64,000 bases of DNA. It comes from [Mycobacterium] vasticus (GTDB lineage: Bacteria > Actinomycetota > Actinomycetes > Mycobacteriales > Mycobacteriaceae). Position numbers and translations under genes: made by a program. Shown here one piece after another: positions 1 to 7,988 of the stretch. Every line of letters starts with the position of its first letter. Position 1 is the stretch's first letter. The DNA is taken from positions 871,518-935,517 of the forward strand of contig NZ_CP084028.1 in the NCBI RefSeq assembly GCF_020181595.1. The letters are read 5' to 3'. The notes under the pieces were generated by a model. The model was given only the letters and a program-made list of their open reading frames with translations. It did no database searches and was not told where the DNA came from.

Positions 1-128
1 CGGTTCGGCAGATGGTGTCGGCAACAAGGCACGTAGGCTCAGACATTGGGTCCTGTGGTCGTGAGATGTGTGTGTAGGTGCTCTCATCTTCACACCCAGG
101 GCCCGCCTACATCCCCAGCCTCACCCCG

Positions 129-491
129 TCAGCACCGCACCCGCCCACGCACTCCCGATCGGGAAGAGCCCGATTGGTCCCGGATGATGTTCACCGCGAC
201 GACGCGCTGGGCCGGCGTGGGTACGTCACCGCGAAGGAACCACCGCAGTGACCGGGCGATTATCCATACTCCGCCGATCAGGACGGCGAGTGTGGACAGC
301 AGCGACAGCGCCACCGTCGTGGCGACGTAGTGCTCGGAGAAATGCGGGTTGTCCGGAGAGCGGCCGCGCAGTGCGACCACGACGATGAGCACTTCGGCGA
401 CGCTAAGCAGATGTGCGAACACCAGCCCGGCCGCGTATCGCAGCGAGGTCCATGCGACGCCGCCACGCACCGCGTCGGCCGGTCTGCTCAC
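129..491 (-). pseudogene. Truncated N-terminal membrane segment, adenylate-cyclase-like
   Basis: This is a 120-residue frame from a GTG start. It has two clear hydrophobic segments (about residues 18-42 and 57-85) and then the stretch SLRWFLRGDVPTPAQR. A membrane bundle followed by an arginine/tryptophan turn and a 'PTPA-R' segment resembles the region just before the HAMP and cyclase domains of mycobacterial membrane adenylate cyclases. No HAMP or cyclase domain follows: after about residue 100 the sequence becomes Ser/Arg-rich and stops, and nothing cyclase-like can be read in positions 1-128. I therefore call it a remnant. It could instead be a small intact membrane protein. The family assignment rests on pattern memory, not on an alignment. 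Confidence 0.35.
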
Positions 492-551
492 ATGACCACG
501 GTAGCGGGGGAACGCCGCCGGTCAGCTAAATCAATCGTTTGACTCAGTTCG

Positions 552-1682
552 TCAATGTTGCGTGGCTGGCGCCGGTTCGGGAACCGGGGAGTCGCGAAGA
601 TCGGGAACGTAGTGGGCGAATACCGATGGATACAGGATCCCCGGCGGAGCCGCTACGGTGACCGGGATGGTCTGGATCATCGGGACTGCGGTGGCGTAGT
701 AGCCAGGCAGGGTCCGGTCATCTCCATTGAATCGCTGCCTGTGTTTCACCGAGTGCATCATGTCCATGTGAACTTTGACCGATGTGGGTTGGCCTTCGAT
801 TTCGATAGTCCAGCCGTCGCCAGAGCCCTCCGACATCGGCACCGGACAGATCTCGGGATGGTTGTAATAAATTTCCTCGATGCTCATGAACGGTTTGCCA
901 TCAACAACGGCGGTCCACTTGTGGACGATGCCGGCGATGGTGCCCTCGGGGATCGTTATGGCCTTGAGGTGATAATCGTGTTTGGCCAAAAGGTAGTCGC
1001 GGTCGGTCTCAATGCGTTCCACGCTGTGGCCGAGGCGAGTAACCGTCTGACAGAGCGTTTCGCCATAGTAGCGGTCACCCAGTGACACCACCATGAGGTT
1101 GGGGTCGTCAGGTTTCTTGCCGTAGCCGATCGCACTCATCATATCGGCACTGTCGATCGTCGAAGTATCGCTGATCTCCCGCACCGCAATTGATTCAATC
1201 GTCGTACAAACGCCGGTGAGCGTGGTCACTAGGCGCTCGTTCAGAAATCCTGGATTGATTCCCGTCGAGTGCAGCGTGGATCCACCTGCCAAGCAGGCTG
1301 CTTGTAGTTTCTCTTCGAACGTGGCGCTGTGAAAGCGGGGCCAGTGATAGGCGATTGACGAGATTACGTTCTTGCCGGATTCGAGTAGTTGCACGACATC
1401 GTTGGTGACTTCCGAATCGATGCTGACATCGGAGGTGTTCTGCGGGCAATGCAAGACGATGTCAGCATCGAGTCGGTGGATGGCTTCCTTGTCGGTGGTG
1501 GCCAGCACCCCCATCGGAGCGGTTCCCAGTAATTCACCGACGTCTTTACCGTCCTTTTCCGGGCTGTAGGCCAATACTCCGGCCAGTTCCAGCTCAGGCT
1601 TCGCCGCGATTTCGCGAAGAAGTGCGCGTCCCAGGATTCCGGGGCCCCAGACGACAGCCCGGTAGGGGCTTTTTCTCGGCAT
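552..1682 (-). CDS. DapB-like NAD(P)H-dependent amine dehydrogenase family protein
   Basis: The 376-residue protein opens with a Rossmann dinucleotide-binding loop (VVWGPGILG, Gly13/Gly15/Gly18). Its fold is typical of dihydrodipicolinate reductase-like and 2,4-diaminopentanoate dehydrogenase-like enzymes, which reduce or oxidise an imine/amine with NAD(P)H. The conserved STGINPGF segment near residue 140 fits the substrate-binding part of that family. An AGAGG-type ribosome site lies about 9 bases before the ATG. It sits 42 bases downstream of an LLM oxidoreductase on the same strand, probably in one transcript, with a TetR gene further upstream. The true substrate is unknown. Mycobacteria carry several such paralogues and this is not the lysine-pathway DapB. 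Confidence 0.75.
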   Translation of the reverse strand: MPRKSPYRAVVWGPGILGRALLREIAAKPELELAGVLAYSPEKDGKDVGELLGTAPMGVLATTDKEAIHRLDADIVLHCPQNTSDVSIDSEVTNDVVQLLESGKNVISSIAYHWPRFHSATFEEKLQAACLAGGSTLHSTGINPGFLNERLVTTLTGVCTTIESIAVREISDTSTIDSADMMSAIGYGKKPDDPNLMVVSLGDRYYGETLCQTVTRLGHSVERIETDRDYLLAKHDYHLKAITIPEGTIAGIVHKWTAVVDGKPFMSIEEIYYNHPEICPVPMSEGSGDGWTIEIEGQPTSVKVHMDMMHSVKHRQRFNGDDRTLPGYYATAVPMIQTIPVTVAAPPGILYPSVFAHYVPDLRDSPVPEPAPATQH

Positions 1683-1724
1683 GTGGAATGTCCTCTCTGG
1701 TGAAGGGGGAACCGCTGACTGCGC

Positions 1725-2858
1725 TTACTGATGACGGCGGAGGATCTCGATCAAGCGGGCTTCCTCCCGTTGGGCACCCTCGATGTGCTCGACACCGGCG
1801 AACGGAGCCCAGTTCAGGATCATTGCGTCGGTAACGCCGGCGGCAAGCCACGGCTTGATGCGCTCATAGACTTGTTCTGCGTTACCGGCGAATACGGTGT
1901 GCTCCATGGCGCCCTCGGGCACCTTGTCCAGAATCGCGAGCGTCTCTTCACGAGACATCCACGGCGGGATGCAGTCTCGGGAGAATATCCAGTTATCGCC
2001 GAGGGGATGTTCGAGCCCCCACTGGCCGAACGTGGTGCCGCTCGGAGTGGTGCCGATCGCATTCCATTTCATCAGAGGGTTCCGTAAAACCTTTGTCACC
2101 GCCGTGGGATCCTCGTGGACCACCGACAAGATTATGGGCATGATGCGGAGCTGGTCGGGATCGCGTCCGCCGTCAACCGCAGCCTGTTTGAGAATGCTCA
2201 CTTCGTGCGCGTATTGGTCCGGGTCGTCGGCCATACTGCCTGGCAGGTAGGTCATCCATCCCTCGCCATAGCGGCCGGCGGCCTCCAGGGTTTCTTTGCC
2301 CCCGCCCGCCACCAGCACCCCGGGGCGTTGGTCGCCCAGCGGTTGTAGCGCGACTTTGCCCTGGTTGGCTTTGTACAGGCGGCCTTGGTAAGTCAATGGT
2401 TCATTGCTGGTCAGCCAGTGATTCAGCATCTGCAGCGCATCGTGCAACTTGTCGCTGGCGCCTTTGCGGCTGATCCCGTACGGCTTCATCTGCTTGTTCT
2501 CACCGTTGGCAAGGATCGTGAAAATGCGGTGGCCGGTCACATGATCAAGTGTGTTCAGCGTCTGCGCCAACATGGACGGGTGCCGACGGACTACATCCAA
2601 TGGGCCGTAACCGAATTCGATACGAGATGTCTGTGCTGCCGCCAGTGCCACCAGGGGCGCGCTTTCCATGTAGGCGTCGAAGTCCGGATAGACGTTGGCG
2701 ATAGACGTGATGTCGGGTTGAACGATCGAGCTAGGCATCGTCATGCACATCTGATCCCAATAGATGATGAAGTCGAACCCTGCTGCCTCGGCGGCGACCG
2801 CGCTCTGCACGGCGACCTCGAAGGGCGGCAGACTGTTGGCCATTGTCCCGATCCGCAT
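1725..2858 (-). CDS. LLM-class flavin/F420-dependent oxidoreductase
   Basis: A luciferase-like TIM-barrel oxidoreductase of 377 residues from the ATG at 2858. I chose that start because GGAG lies 5 bases upstream and the protein then begins directly with the barrel's first strand (MRIGTMANSLPPFE). The frame stays open for another 59 codons upstream but that extension shows no family character. Typical segments include IYWDQM, IEFGYGPL and the LVAGGGKETLEAAGRYGEGW glycine-rich cofactor loop. Such enzymes use FMN or coenzyme F420; the sequence does not decide which. It is upstream of and likely co-transcribed with the DapB-like gene, suggesting a shared catabolic step. Base composition is lower in GC than the core genes of the window. 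Confidence 0.8.
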   Translation of the reverse strand: MRIGTMANSLPPFEVAVQSAVAAEAAGFDFIIYWDQMCMTMPSSIVQPDITSIANVYPDFDAYMESAPLVALAAAQTSRIEFGYGPLDVVRRHPSMLAQTLNTLDHVTGHRIFTILANGENKQMKPYGISRKGASDKLHDALQMLNHWLTSNEPLTYQGRLYKANQGKVALQPLGDQRPGVLVAGGGKETLEAAGRYGEGWMTYLPGSMADDPDQYAHEVSILKQAAVDGGRDPDQLRIMPIILSVVHEDPTAVTKVLRNPLMKWNAIGTTPSGTTFGQWGLEHPLGDNWIFSRDCIPPWMSREETLAILDKVPEGAMEHTVFAGNAEQVYERIKPWLAAGVTDAMILNWAPFAGVEHIEGAQREEARLIEILRRHQ

Positions 2859-3016
2859 ATTCACTCCGCACTCGTCATTGACCGGGCCCGCGGGAACCAC
2901 GACTGCGCCCAGATCCGTTTCGGTTGTGCACATCACGTCAAGTAGGTCAGCCCGTTGGGCTACAACCGGATGCGAGCGTGAGGTGGCGTACTTGATGACT
3001 CGACAACCATAATGCG

Positions 3017-3029
3017 TACACGACGTGTA
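3017..3029. promoter_or_regulatory. Candidate operator palindrome TACACGACGTGTA
   Basis: TACACG and CGTGTA form perfect 6-base arms around a single central A. The site lies about 160 bases upstream of the LLM oxidoreductase start and about 95 bases from the end of the TetR gene, inside the only sizeable gap of this cluster. Its symmetry and location fit an operator for the neighbouring TetR-family protein, but no direct evidence links them. The rest of the gap (2859-3123) shows nothing else I can name. Confidence 0.3.
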
Positions 3030-3123
3030 TGGCAATGAAATTGGCTAGATGATCTATAGGTACTGATGGGGCCGTATAGGTTGGGGAGCCAGTCCAACGA
3101 CACGAGCCTCCGGCTTTGGTCAG

Positions 3124-3813
3124 TCAGTCCGGATCGTGGAGTTGCGAAGGATCGGTTCGTGGTCCGACCGCACCGTGCAAAATCTGATGCACGACTTGCT
3201 GAATGTGACGGATGGTGCTCTGACGATCCTGGGACACTGCACCGGCCTGTCGTGCGAGCGCGATCGCCAGCATCGTTCCATTGACGGTCATGATCACCGC
3301 CTCACAGTCGGTCGTAGTCCCGAGCAACCCCGCATCGCGGGCCCGTTGCAGCGTTTCGATGTCTCGCTTCGCTGCGGGCGCCACGACACGTTCGTGATAC
3401 GCCCAGAGGATCTCCGGGTGGCATTCGCCATCGAGGTGCACCCGCAAGTTGGCGAACCCGTCGCCGCTGGCAACATAGTCAAAAGTGGCAACCGCGTACG
3501 CCACTAAGGCCTCTTGGACCGGTGCCGTCTCGGACAGAGCGGGCAGAGTTTGGTCGGCGAGCGCATCCAACAGCAGTGTCGCGCTGTCGGCGTAGCGTCG
3601 ATTGACCGCATCTCGGCTCACACCAGACGCCTTCGCCACGCCGACAAGGTGAAAGCCGATCCATCCGTCGGTGGCATACAGAACTCGCGCAGCATGCCGG
3701 ATCCGCCGGTCGATTTCCGAATCTCGCTTACGGCCGCGCCTGGACACGCCTTGTGAGTCGCGACCGGGTTTCTCGACTTGGCCGCGACGGGCGCGATCAC
3801 CGCCCCCGCTCAT
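3124..3813 (-). CDS. TetR-family transcriptional regulator
   Basis: The protein has 229 residues from the ATG at 3813; an in-frame ATG 8 codons earlier is possible, but AGGA lies just before 3813. After a basic, disordered N-terminus comes a TetR DNA-binding domain: RRIRHAARVLYATDGWIGFHLVGVAKASGVSRDAVNRRYADSA... with the recognition helix around SRDAVNRRYADS. A variable helical ligand-binding C-terminal domain follows. TetR proteins are usually repressors released by a small molecule. The gene lies 265 bases upstream of the LLM/DapB-like pair on the same strand, so it probably controls that pair, itself, or both. The helix sequence is atypical (a basic, glycine-poor turn) but length and layout fit. 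Confidence 0.7.
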   Translation of the reverse strand: MSGGGDRARRGQVEKPGRDSQGVSRRGRKRDSEIDRRIRHAARVLYATDGWIGFHLVGVAKASGVSRDAVNRRYADSATLLLDALADQTLPALSETAPVQEALVAYAVATFDYVASGDGFANLRVHLDGECHPEILWAYHERVVAPAAKRDIETLQRARDAGLLGTTTDCEAVIMTVNGTMLAIALARQAGAVSQDRQSTIRHIQQVVHQILHGAVGPRTDPSQLHDPD

Positions 3814-3907
3814 GTTCCTACCTACGATTGAAGGCAAAAGGTCTGCAGAAGTGCTTGAGGCTCAGTGCACATGCCCCAACCTTATACAGCGGCGAATCTG
3901 CTCAGGA

Positions 3908-6019
3908 TCAACTTGCTGCGCTTACCCTCACGCTGACCGTGGACGCGCCGGAGTCGGAACTGATGGTCAGCATCGATGCGTTCGGCCCCGAGGTGACGTG
4001 TCCGCCGGTCACGGTCGCGGTGTAGCCGTTCGGGTACTGGCTGGGCGGCACCGAGATGGTGGTCTCCGAACCGGCGCCGAAGGCACCGGAGCCGTCGGCG
4101 TGATCGGTGGAGTAGCTGAACGAGAAGACCCCGCCCGAGAACGACACCGAGGTCGGGGTGCCCGAGATCAGTTGCGGGTAGGGCTCGGACAGCGCGGTCA
4201 GCTTGTCGACGTTGACGTTGTCACCGACCGGAGGCTGGCTGGGGTCCAGCACCAGGGCCTGCCCGTTCGGCGAGGAGCTGGTGATGTCGTTGCCGGTGTA
4301 TGCCCACTCGGTCCAGCCCCACAGGTACTTGTTGGCGGCCTGCATGCTCGCGGTGATGGTCGGAATCGTGTTGGTGGCGCCGAATTCGGTCAGCAGCGCC
4401 GGGATGTTGTGTGACTGGGCGTAATCCGCCGCGTTGCCGAACACGACGTCGGCGTTCAGATCGCAGCCGAAGCTGGCGTCGGGGATCAGTGACGTGGTGA
4501 TGCAGTAGCTGTGGAATGAGAAGGCGGAGTTCTCGTCGTCCACCGTGCCGAGGTGCGTCGGAACCGGCAGGCTGCCGAACAGCGTGGTGGGCTCGAAGAA
4601 CACCGTCTTGTTCGGGTCGACGGACCTGATCGCCGCGTCGATCTGGTTGTAGAACGGGGTCAGCTGCTGGCCTTCGAAGTACGGGTTGCCGAAGAGGCTG
4701 CCCAGCCAGTTCGAGCCTGCCCACGGCTCGTTCATGATCTCGTAGCCGCCCACGTTCGGGTCGCCCTTGAAGTAGTTGGCGACGGCCTGCATCGTCAGCG
4801 CGTAATGGTTCAGCAACCCAACGCCGTCGGACGCTTTGGCGTTGCCCCAGAACGCATCCCAGGCGTGGTTCTGGGCCGGGTTGAGGAAGTAGTTGCCCGG
4901 GAATCCCATGTCGGGGTTGTCGAGCCCACCGCCGTCGGTAGCCCAGTCGGGTGCACCCTCGCCGCCGAACTCCTCGTTGTAGAGGTCCTGGTGCATGTCG
5001 AGGATCGCGACGATGTTGTGCCGGGCCAGCATGTCCACGGTGCTTTGGATCGACGCCAGGTAGGTGTAGTCGATCGCCCCGGGCTGCGGCTCGACCCCGG
5101 ACCAGATGACGCCCAGCCGCACCGCGTTGAAGCCGTTGGCAGCCAGGAATGCGGCGTCGTCGTCGCTGAATCCGTCGGCGGAGGGCTCATACGGCGGGAT
5201 CTTGTAGACCTGGTTGAGGCCGTGCAGCATGACGACCTGGCCGTCGGCGTTGGTGAGCCAGCCGTCGGACACCTCGATCGGTGGGGTCGTCGTCCCGGTG
5301 ATACCGCCCGGCAGCGCGCCGAAATGACCGGCCGCGCCGTGCGTTCCGTACCAGAGTCCGGGGTTGCCGCCGGCGCCGCCGAGTGCGGGCAGTCCGGCGG
5401 CGGTCGCCCCGTCACCGGCATCGCCGCCGTGTCCTCCGTTGCCCATCAGTGAGCCGCCGGCTCCACCGTCACCACCGGCGGCTCCGGCGCCGCCGTCCCC
5501 GCCTGCGCCGCCCTCGCCGAAGAGCCCGGCAGAACCGCCGTGGCCCCCGGCCACGCCGTCTTCCGTGCTGCTCCAACCCGCGCCGCCGTCACCGAACAGC
5601 CAGCCGCCGGCCGCGCCGTCGGGGTGGGCCTCGGTGCCGTCCGCGCCGTCGCCGATGACGGTCGATCCGAACAGCTGGTTGATCACGGTGTTGACCTGGC
5701 TGCCGAGCGGGCTGGCGATCCACTGCTCGGCGGCTTCATGCAGACCGGTATAGAAGTCGAATCCCGCGGCGGGCCCGGACACGTCGGGCAGTGCGGCCAG
5801 CGCTGCGTCCCAGTGCCCGGCGGCCAGGAAGGTGTCCCACGCTCCTGCGTCGAACAGCGCGTCACCGTCGAGGGCGCCCGCAGCGGTCAGGAACGGCGCG
5901 AACAGCACGTCCATCATGTCGTCGACGTCGGCCCGAGCCGGCGAGGCAAGCGGCGCGGCCACTGGGAGCATGGCCAAGAACGCGGCTATTCCGGCAACCT
6001 TGCTGCGGCGACCAACCAT
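3908..6019 (-). CDS. Secreted glycine-rich protein with GH5 endoglycoceramidase-like catalytic domain
   Basis: This is a 703-residue, apparently Sec-secreted enzyme. Residues 1-30 are a signal peptide ending SPARA. Residues 31-125 form a helical segment, and residues 126-240 are a Gly-Gly-Ala/Asp-rich stretch like PE_PGRS repeats, although no N-terminal PE domain is present. Residues 245-615 form a glycoside hydrolase family 5 barrel: FNAVRLGVIWSGVEPQPG, LDMHQDLYNEEF, YEIMNEPW (Glu431, predicted acid/base) and ALLTEFG (Glu545, predicted nucleophile). The HQDLYNE and NEPW contexts are those of endoglycoceramidase-like enzymes, which cut oligosaccharides from glycolipids. A beta-rich domain closes the protein. 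An AAGAGG-like ribosome site precedes the start. The natural substrate is not determined by sequence. Confidence 0.85.
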   Translation of the reverse strand: MVGRRSKVAGIAAFLAMLPVAAPLASPARADVDDMMDVLFAPFLTAAGALDGDALFDAGAWDTFLAAGHWDAALAALPDVSGPAAGFDFYTGLHEAAEQWIASPLGSQVNTVINQLFGSTVIGDGADGTEAHPDGAAGGWLFGDGGAGWSSTEDGVAGGHGGSAGLFGEGGAGGDGGAGAAGGDGGAGGSLMGNGGHGGDAGDGATAAGLPALGGAGGNPGLWYGTHGAAGHFGALPGGITGTTTPPIEVSDGWLTNADGQVVMLHGLNQVYKIPPYEPSADGFSDDDAAFLAANGFNAVRLGVIWSGVEPQPGAIDYTYLASIQSTVDMLARHNIVAILDMHQDLYNEEFGGEGAPDWATDGGGLDNPDMGFPGNYFLNPAQNHAWDAFWGNAKASDGVGLLNHYALTMQAVANYFKGDPNVGGYEIMNEPWAGSNWLGSLFGNPYFEGQQLTPFYNQIDAAIRSVDPNKTVFFEPTTLFGSLPVPTHLGTVDDENSAFSFHSYCITTSLIPDASFGCDLNADVVFGNAADYAQSHNIPALLTEFGATNTIPTITASMQAANKYLWGWTEWAYTGNDITSSSPNGQALVLDPSQPPVGDNVNVDKLTALSEPYPQLISGTPTSVSFSGGVFSFSYSTDHADGSGAFGAGSETTISVPPSQYPNGYTATVTGGHVTSGPNASMLTISSDSGASTVSVRVSAAS

Positions 6020-6078
6020 CCCGGTGGACCTCTTCCCATGACGCGAAATCCTGAGGTGCGTCTGAGAATGCTAAACGA

Positions 6079-6091
6079 TTTGTCTCACAAA
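6079..6091. promoter_or_regulatory. Inverted repeat TTTGTCTCACAAA upstream of the GH5 gene
   Basis: Perfect 5-base arms (TTTGT/ACAAA) around CTC, 60 bases upstream of the GH5 gene's start codon and immediately after the short ORF at 6102-6248. It is in the right place for an operator controlling the secreted glycosidase. It could equally be a weak hairpin. It is too small to assign to a regulator family. Confidence 0.25.
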
Positions 6092-6101
6092 ATGGAAGGG
6101 T

Positions 6102-6248
6102 TCAGCACTGGGTGGCGTCGCGGATCCACTGGCGCCGGGCATCGCTCTGGCCGGCGTCGGACGCCGCGGCCCGCAGCACGTGAACAGCTCGCTGGTAGTC
6201 GCCCTGGCAACCCCGGGGCGGGGCCGGCAGGCAGGGTTGGGTCTTCAT
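6102..6248 (-). CDS. Short hypothetical protein, 48 residues, cysteine-containing
   Basis: The frame encodes 48 residues beginning MKTQPCLPAPPRGC and ending WIRDATQC. The main evidence is translational: a near-ideal GGGAGG ribosome site sits 6 bases before the ATG. Three cysteines (residues 6, 14 and 48) and no membrane segment are visible. It lies upstream of and co-directional with the secreted GH5 gene, separated by an 82-base gap that holds an inverted repeat. I do not recognise a family. It may be a real small protein or a leader peptide. A different overlapping frame (6085-6297) has no comparable ribosome site. Confidence 0.45.
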   Translation of the reverse strand: MKTQPCLPAPPRGCQGDYQRAVHVLRAAASDAGQSDARRQWIRDATQC

Positions 6249-6374
6249 CGAGTACCTCCCGCAGGTCATGCGATGAGATCTGCATTAGTCGACCCATCCA
6301 ACGTCGGCGGGCGCGAAATCTATCCCACCGACATGGTGAGCCTGCCCACGCCGACTGTCAGAGTGTGACGGGCA

Positions 6375-7247
6375 TCACACTGCCTTGGCGATGACGTGCT
6401 CGGCGAACCGCTCGAGGTTGCGGATCTTGTTCTCCAGCGGCTCGGTGTCGGACCCCATGATGTAGGGCACCCGGAAGCCCACGATGACGTCGGTGACGCC
6501 CTTGTCCTCCAGGCGCTTGATGCCGTCGAGGGTGAATCCGTCCACCGAGATGACATGGATCTCGAACGGATCGTCGGCGCGGCCCTCCTCCGCGCGGAGC
6601 TGCTTGAGCCGGGCGATCAGACCGTCGAGCTCGGCCGGGTCGCCGCCGCCGTGCATCCAACCGTCGTGGCGTGCCGCCCGGCGCAGCGCGGCTTCGGCGT
6701 GGCCGCCGATCAGGATCGGGATCGGCTGCGTCGGGGCCGGGGCCATCTTGGTCTTGGGGATGTCGTAGAACTCGCCGTGGAACTCGAAGTAGTCGCCGGT
6801 GGTAAGCCCCTGGATGATCTCGATGCACTCATCCATCCGCTTGCCGCGCCGGGCGAACGGCACGCCCATCAGCTCGTAGTCCTCCGGCCAGGGGCTGGTG
6901 CCCACGCCCAGCGCCAGGCGGTTGTTGATCATCGAGGCCAACGAGCCGGCCTGCTTGGCCACCAGGGCCGGCGGGCGGATCGGCAACTTGATCACGAACG
7001 GCGTGAACCGCAGCGTGCTGGTGACCGCGCCCAGCGCGGCGATCAACACGAATGTTTCGATGAATGCCTTGCCGTCCAGGAACTCTCGGTTGCCGTCGGG
7101 GGTGTAGGGATACTTCGAGTCCGACTCGAACGGATAGGCGATGCTGTCCGGGATCGACATGCTGTGATACCCGGCGGCCTCGGCGGCCTTGGCGAGCGGA
7201 ACGTAGTAGCTCGGGTCGGTCATCGCCTCGGCGTAGGTGAAGCGCAC
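6375..7247 (-). CDS. LLM-class F420-dependent oxidoreductase
   Basis: The protein has 290 residues from a GTG start with AGGAG five bases upstream. It is a luciferase-like TIM barrel: MRFTYAEAMTD at strand 1, LALGVGTSPWPEDYELMGVP in the middle and PIPILIGGHAEAALRRAARH as the cofactor-phosphate loop. Length and motifs match the mycobacterial group usually annotated as TIGR03619-type F420 enzymes. The flavin/F420 choice and substrate are unknown. It stands alone between the short ORF and the DUF4873/AurF pair, on the same strand. Confidence 0.8.
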   Translation of the reverse strand: MRFTYAEAMTDPSYYVPLAKAAEAAGYHSMSIPDSIAYPFESDSKYPYTPDGNREFLDGKAFIETFVLIAALGAVTSTLRFTPFVIKLPIRPPALVAKQAGSLASMINNRLALGVGTSPWPEDYELMGVPFARRGKRMDECIEIIQGLTTGDYFEFHGEFYDIPKTKMAPAPTQPIPILIGGHAEAALRRAARHDGWMHGGGDPAELDGLIARLKQLRAEEGRADDPFEIHVISVDGFTLDGIKRLEDKGVTDVIVGFRVPYIMGSDTEPLENKIRNLERFAEHVIAKAV

Positions 7248-7286
7248 GTGGTCTCCTCGGTGGTCGCTGCGGGTATTCCCCGCAGC

Positions 7287-7988
7287 TTAGACCCGAGGCG
7301 GAATCGCGATCTCGACGTCCTCCAGTGGGAAAGGTGGGTAGCCCGCGGCGCCGATCACCGTCAGCGTGCCCCACGGTGTCCGCTCGGCGACCCGCCCGTC
7401 GGCGGTGTGCTCGCCGACCCGGATGCTGACCTTGGAGCCGGTCACATTGGTGCCCGGAAGATCGGTGAAAAACATTCCCTGCCAATGGTATTGACCATCG
7501 ATCGGGTCGAAGTGTCCGGCCAGCTGCACCCGGGAGGGGTAGTCCTGGCCGTTGTGGGTGATCACGGCCGGCCCGTCGTAGACGTCGTCGTCGCTGGTGC
7601 CCGCCAACCCGGTGAGATAGAACCGGGAGAGCCCGCGCGTCGGCAGCAGCGGGTGCACCCGTAGCCGCGGCGAGCGGGATTCGATGCGGGCGGCCCCGCT
7701 GCGCCGCAGGGCGTCTACGAGCCTGGCCACATACCGGGCCTGCCGGCGGGTGTGCGGACCCGGGATCCGGAACCGGTTGGGGACGCCGTGCGCGGCGACG
7801 ACGTCGTCGGCCGAAGCGACCGCGTCGATGAGAACCCGGGCACTCACCTCACCGTCGGCGGTGGTCACGGTCCACGTCTCGGTGGCGCTGTCGAACCGGG
7901 TGCTCGCCGCCGAGCCGACCGCGAGGGCGCCGTCCAGCAGCCCGTGCAGGCGTGCCGGGTCGCCCAGCACGATCACGTCCGGGCTCAC
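7287..7988 (-). CDS. DUF4873 domain protein coupled to the diiron oxygenase
   Basis: 233 residues if translation begins at the GTG at 7988, which overlaps the stop of the upstream AurF-like gene as GTGA; an ATG seven codons earlier is the alternative. The N-terminal half is Ala/Val-rich and resembles the end of a flavin-dependent monooxygenase-type fold (LIDAVASADDVVAAHGVP). The C-terminal part carries the DUF4873 signature: VITHNGQDYPSRVQLAGHFDPIDGQYHWQG. DUF4873 occurs in mycobacteria as a tail on Baeyer-Villiger-like proteins or as a stand-alone protein. The 4-base overlap implies coupled translation and probably a shared role with the oxygenase. Function is unknown. Confidence 0.7.
   Translation of the reverse strand: MSPDVIVLGDPARLHGLLDGALAVGSAASTRFDSATETWTVTTADGEVSARVLIDAVASADDVVAAHGVPNRFRIPGPHTRRQARYVARLVDALRRSGAARIESRSPRLRVHPLLPTRGLSRFYLTGLAGTSDDDVYDGPAVITHNGQDYPSRVQLAGHFDPIDGQYHWQGMFFTDLPGTNVTGSKVSIRVGEHTADGRVAERTPWGTLTVIGAAGYPPFPLEDVEIAIPPRV

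Noticed and set aside
3908..6019. Calling the secreted GH5 protein a PE_PGRS protein
   Set aside because: There is a cleavable signal peptide and no N-terminal PE domain; only the glycine-rich stretch is similar.
6085..6297. A 70-codon frame overlapping the short cysteine ORF
   Set aside because: It lacks a ribosome site at its start and its second half is Arg/Pro-rich shadow-like sequence; the overlapping 48-codon frame has a strong site.
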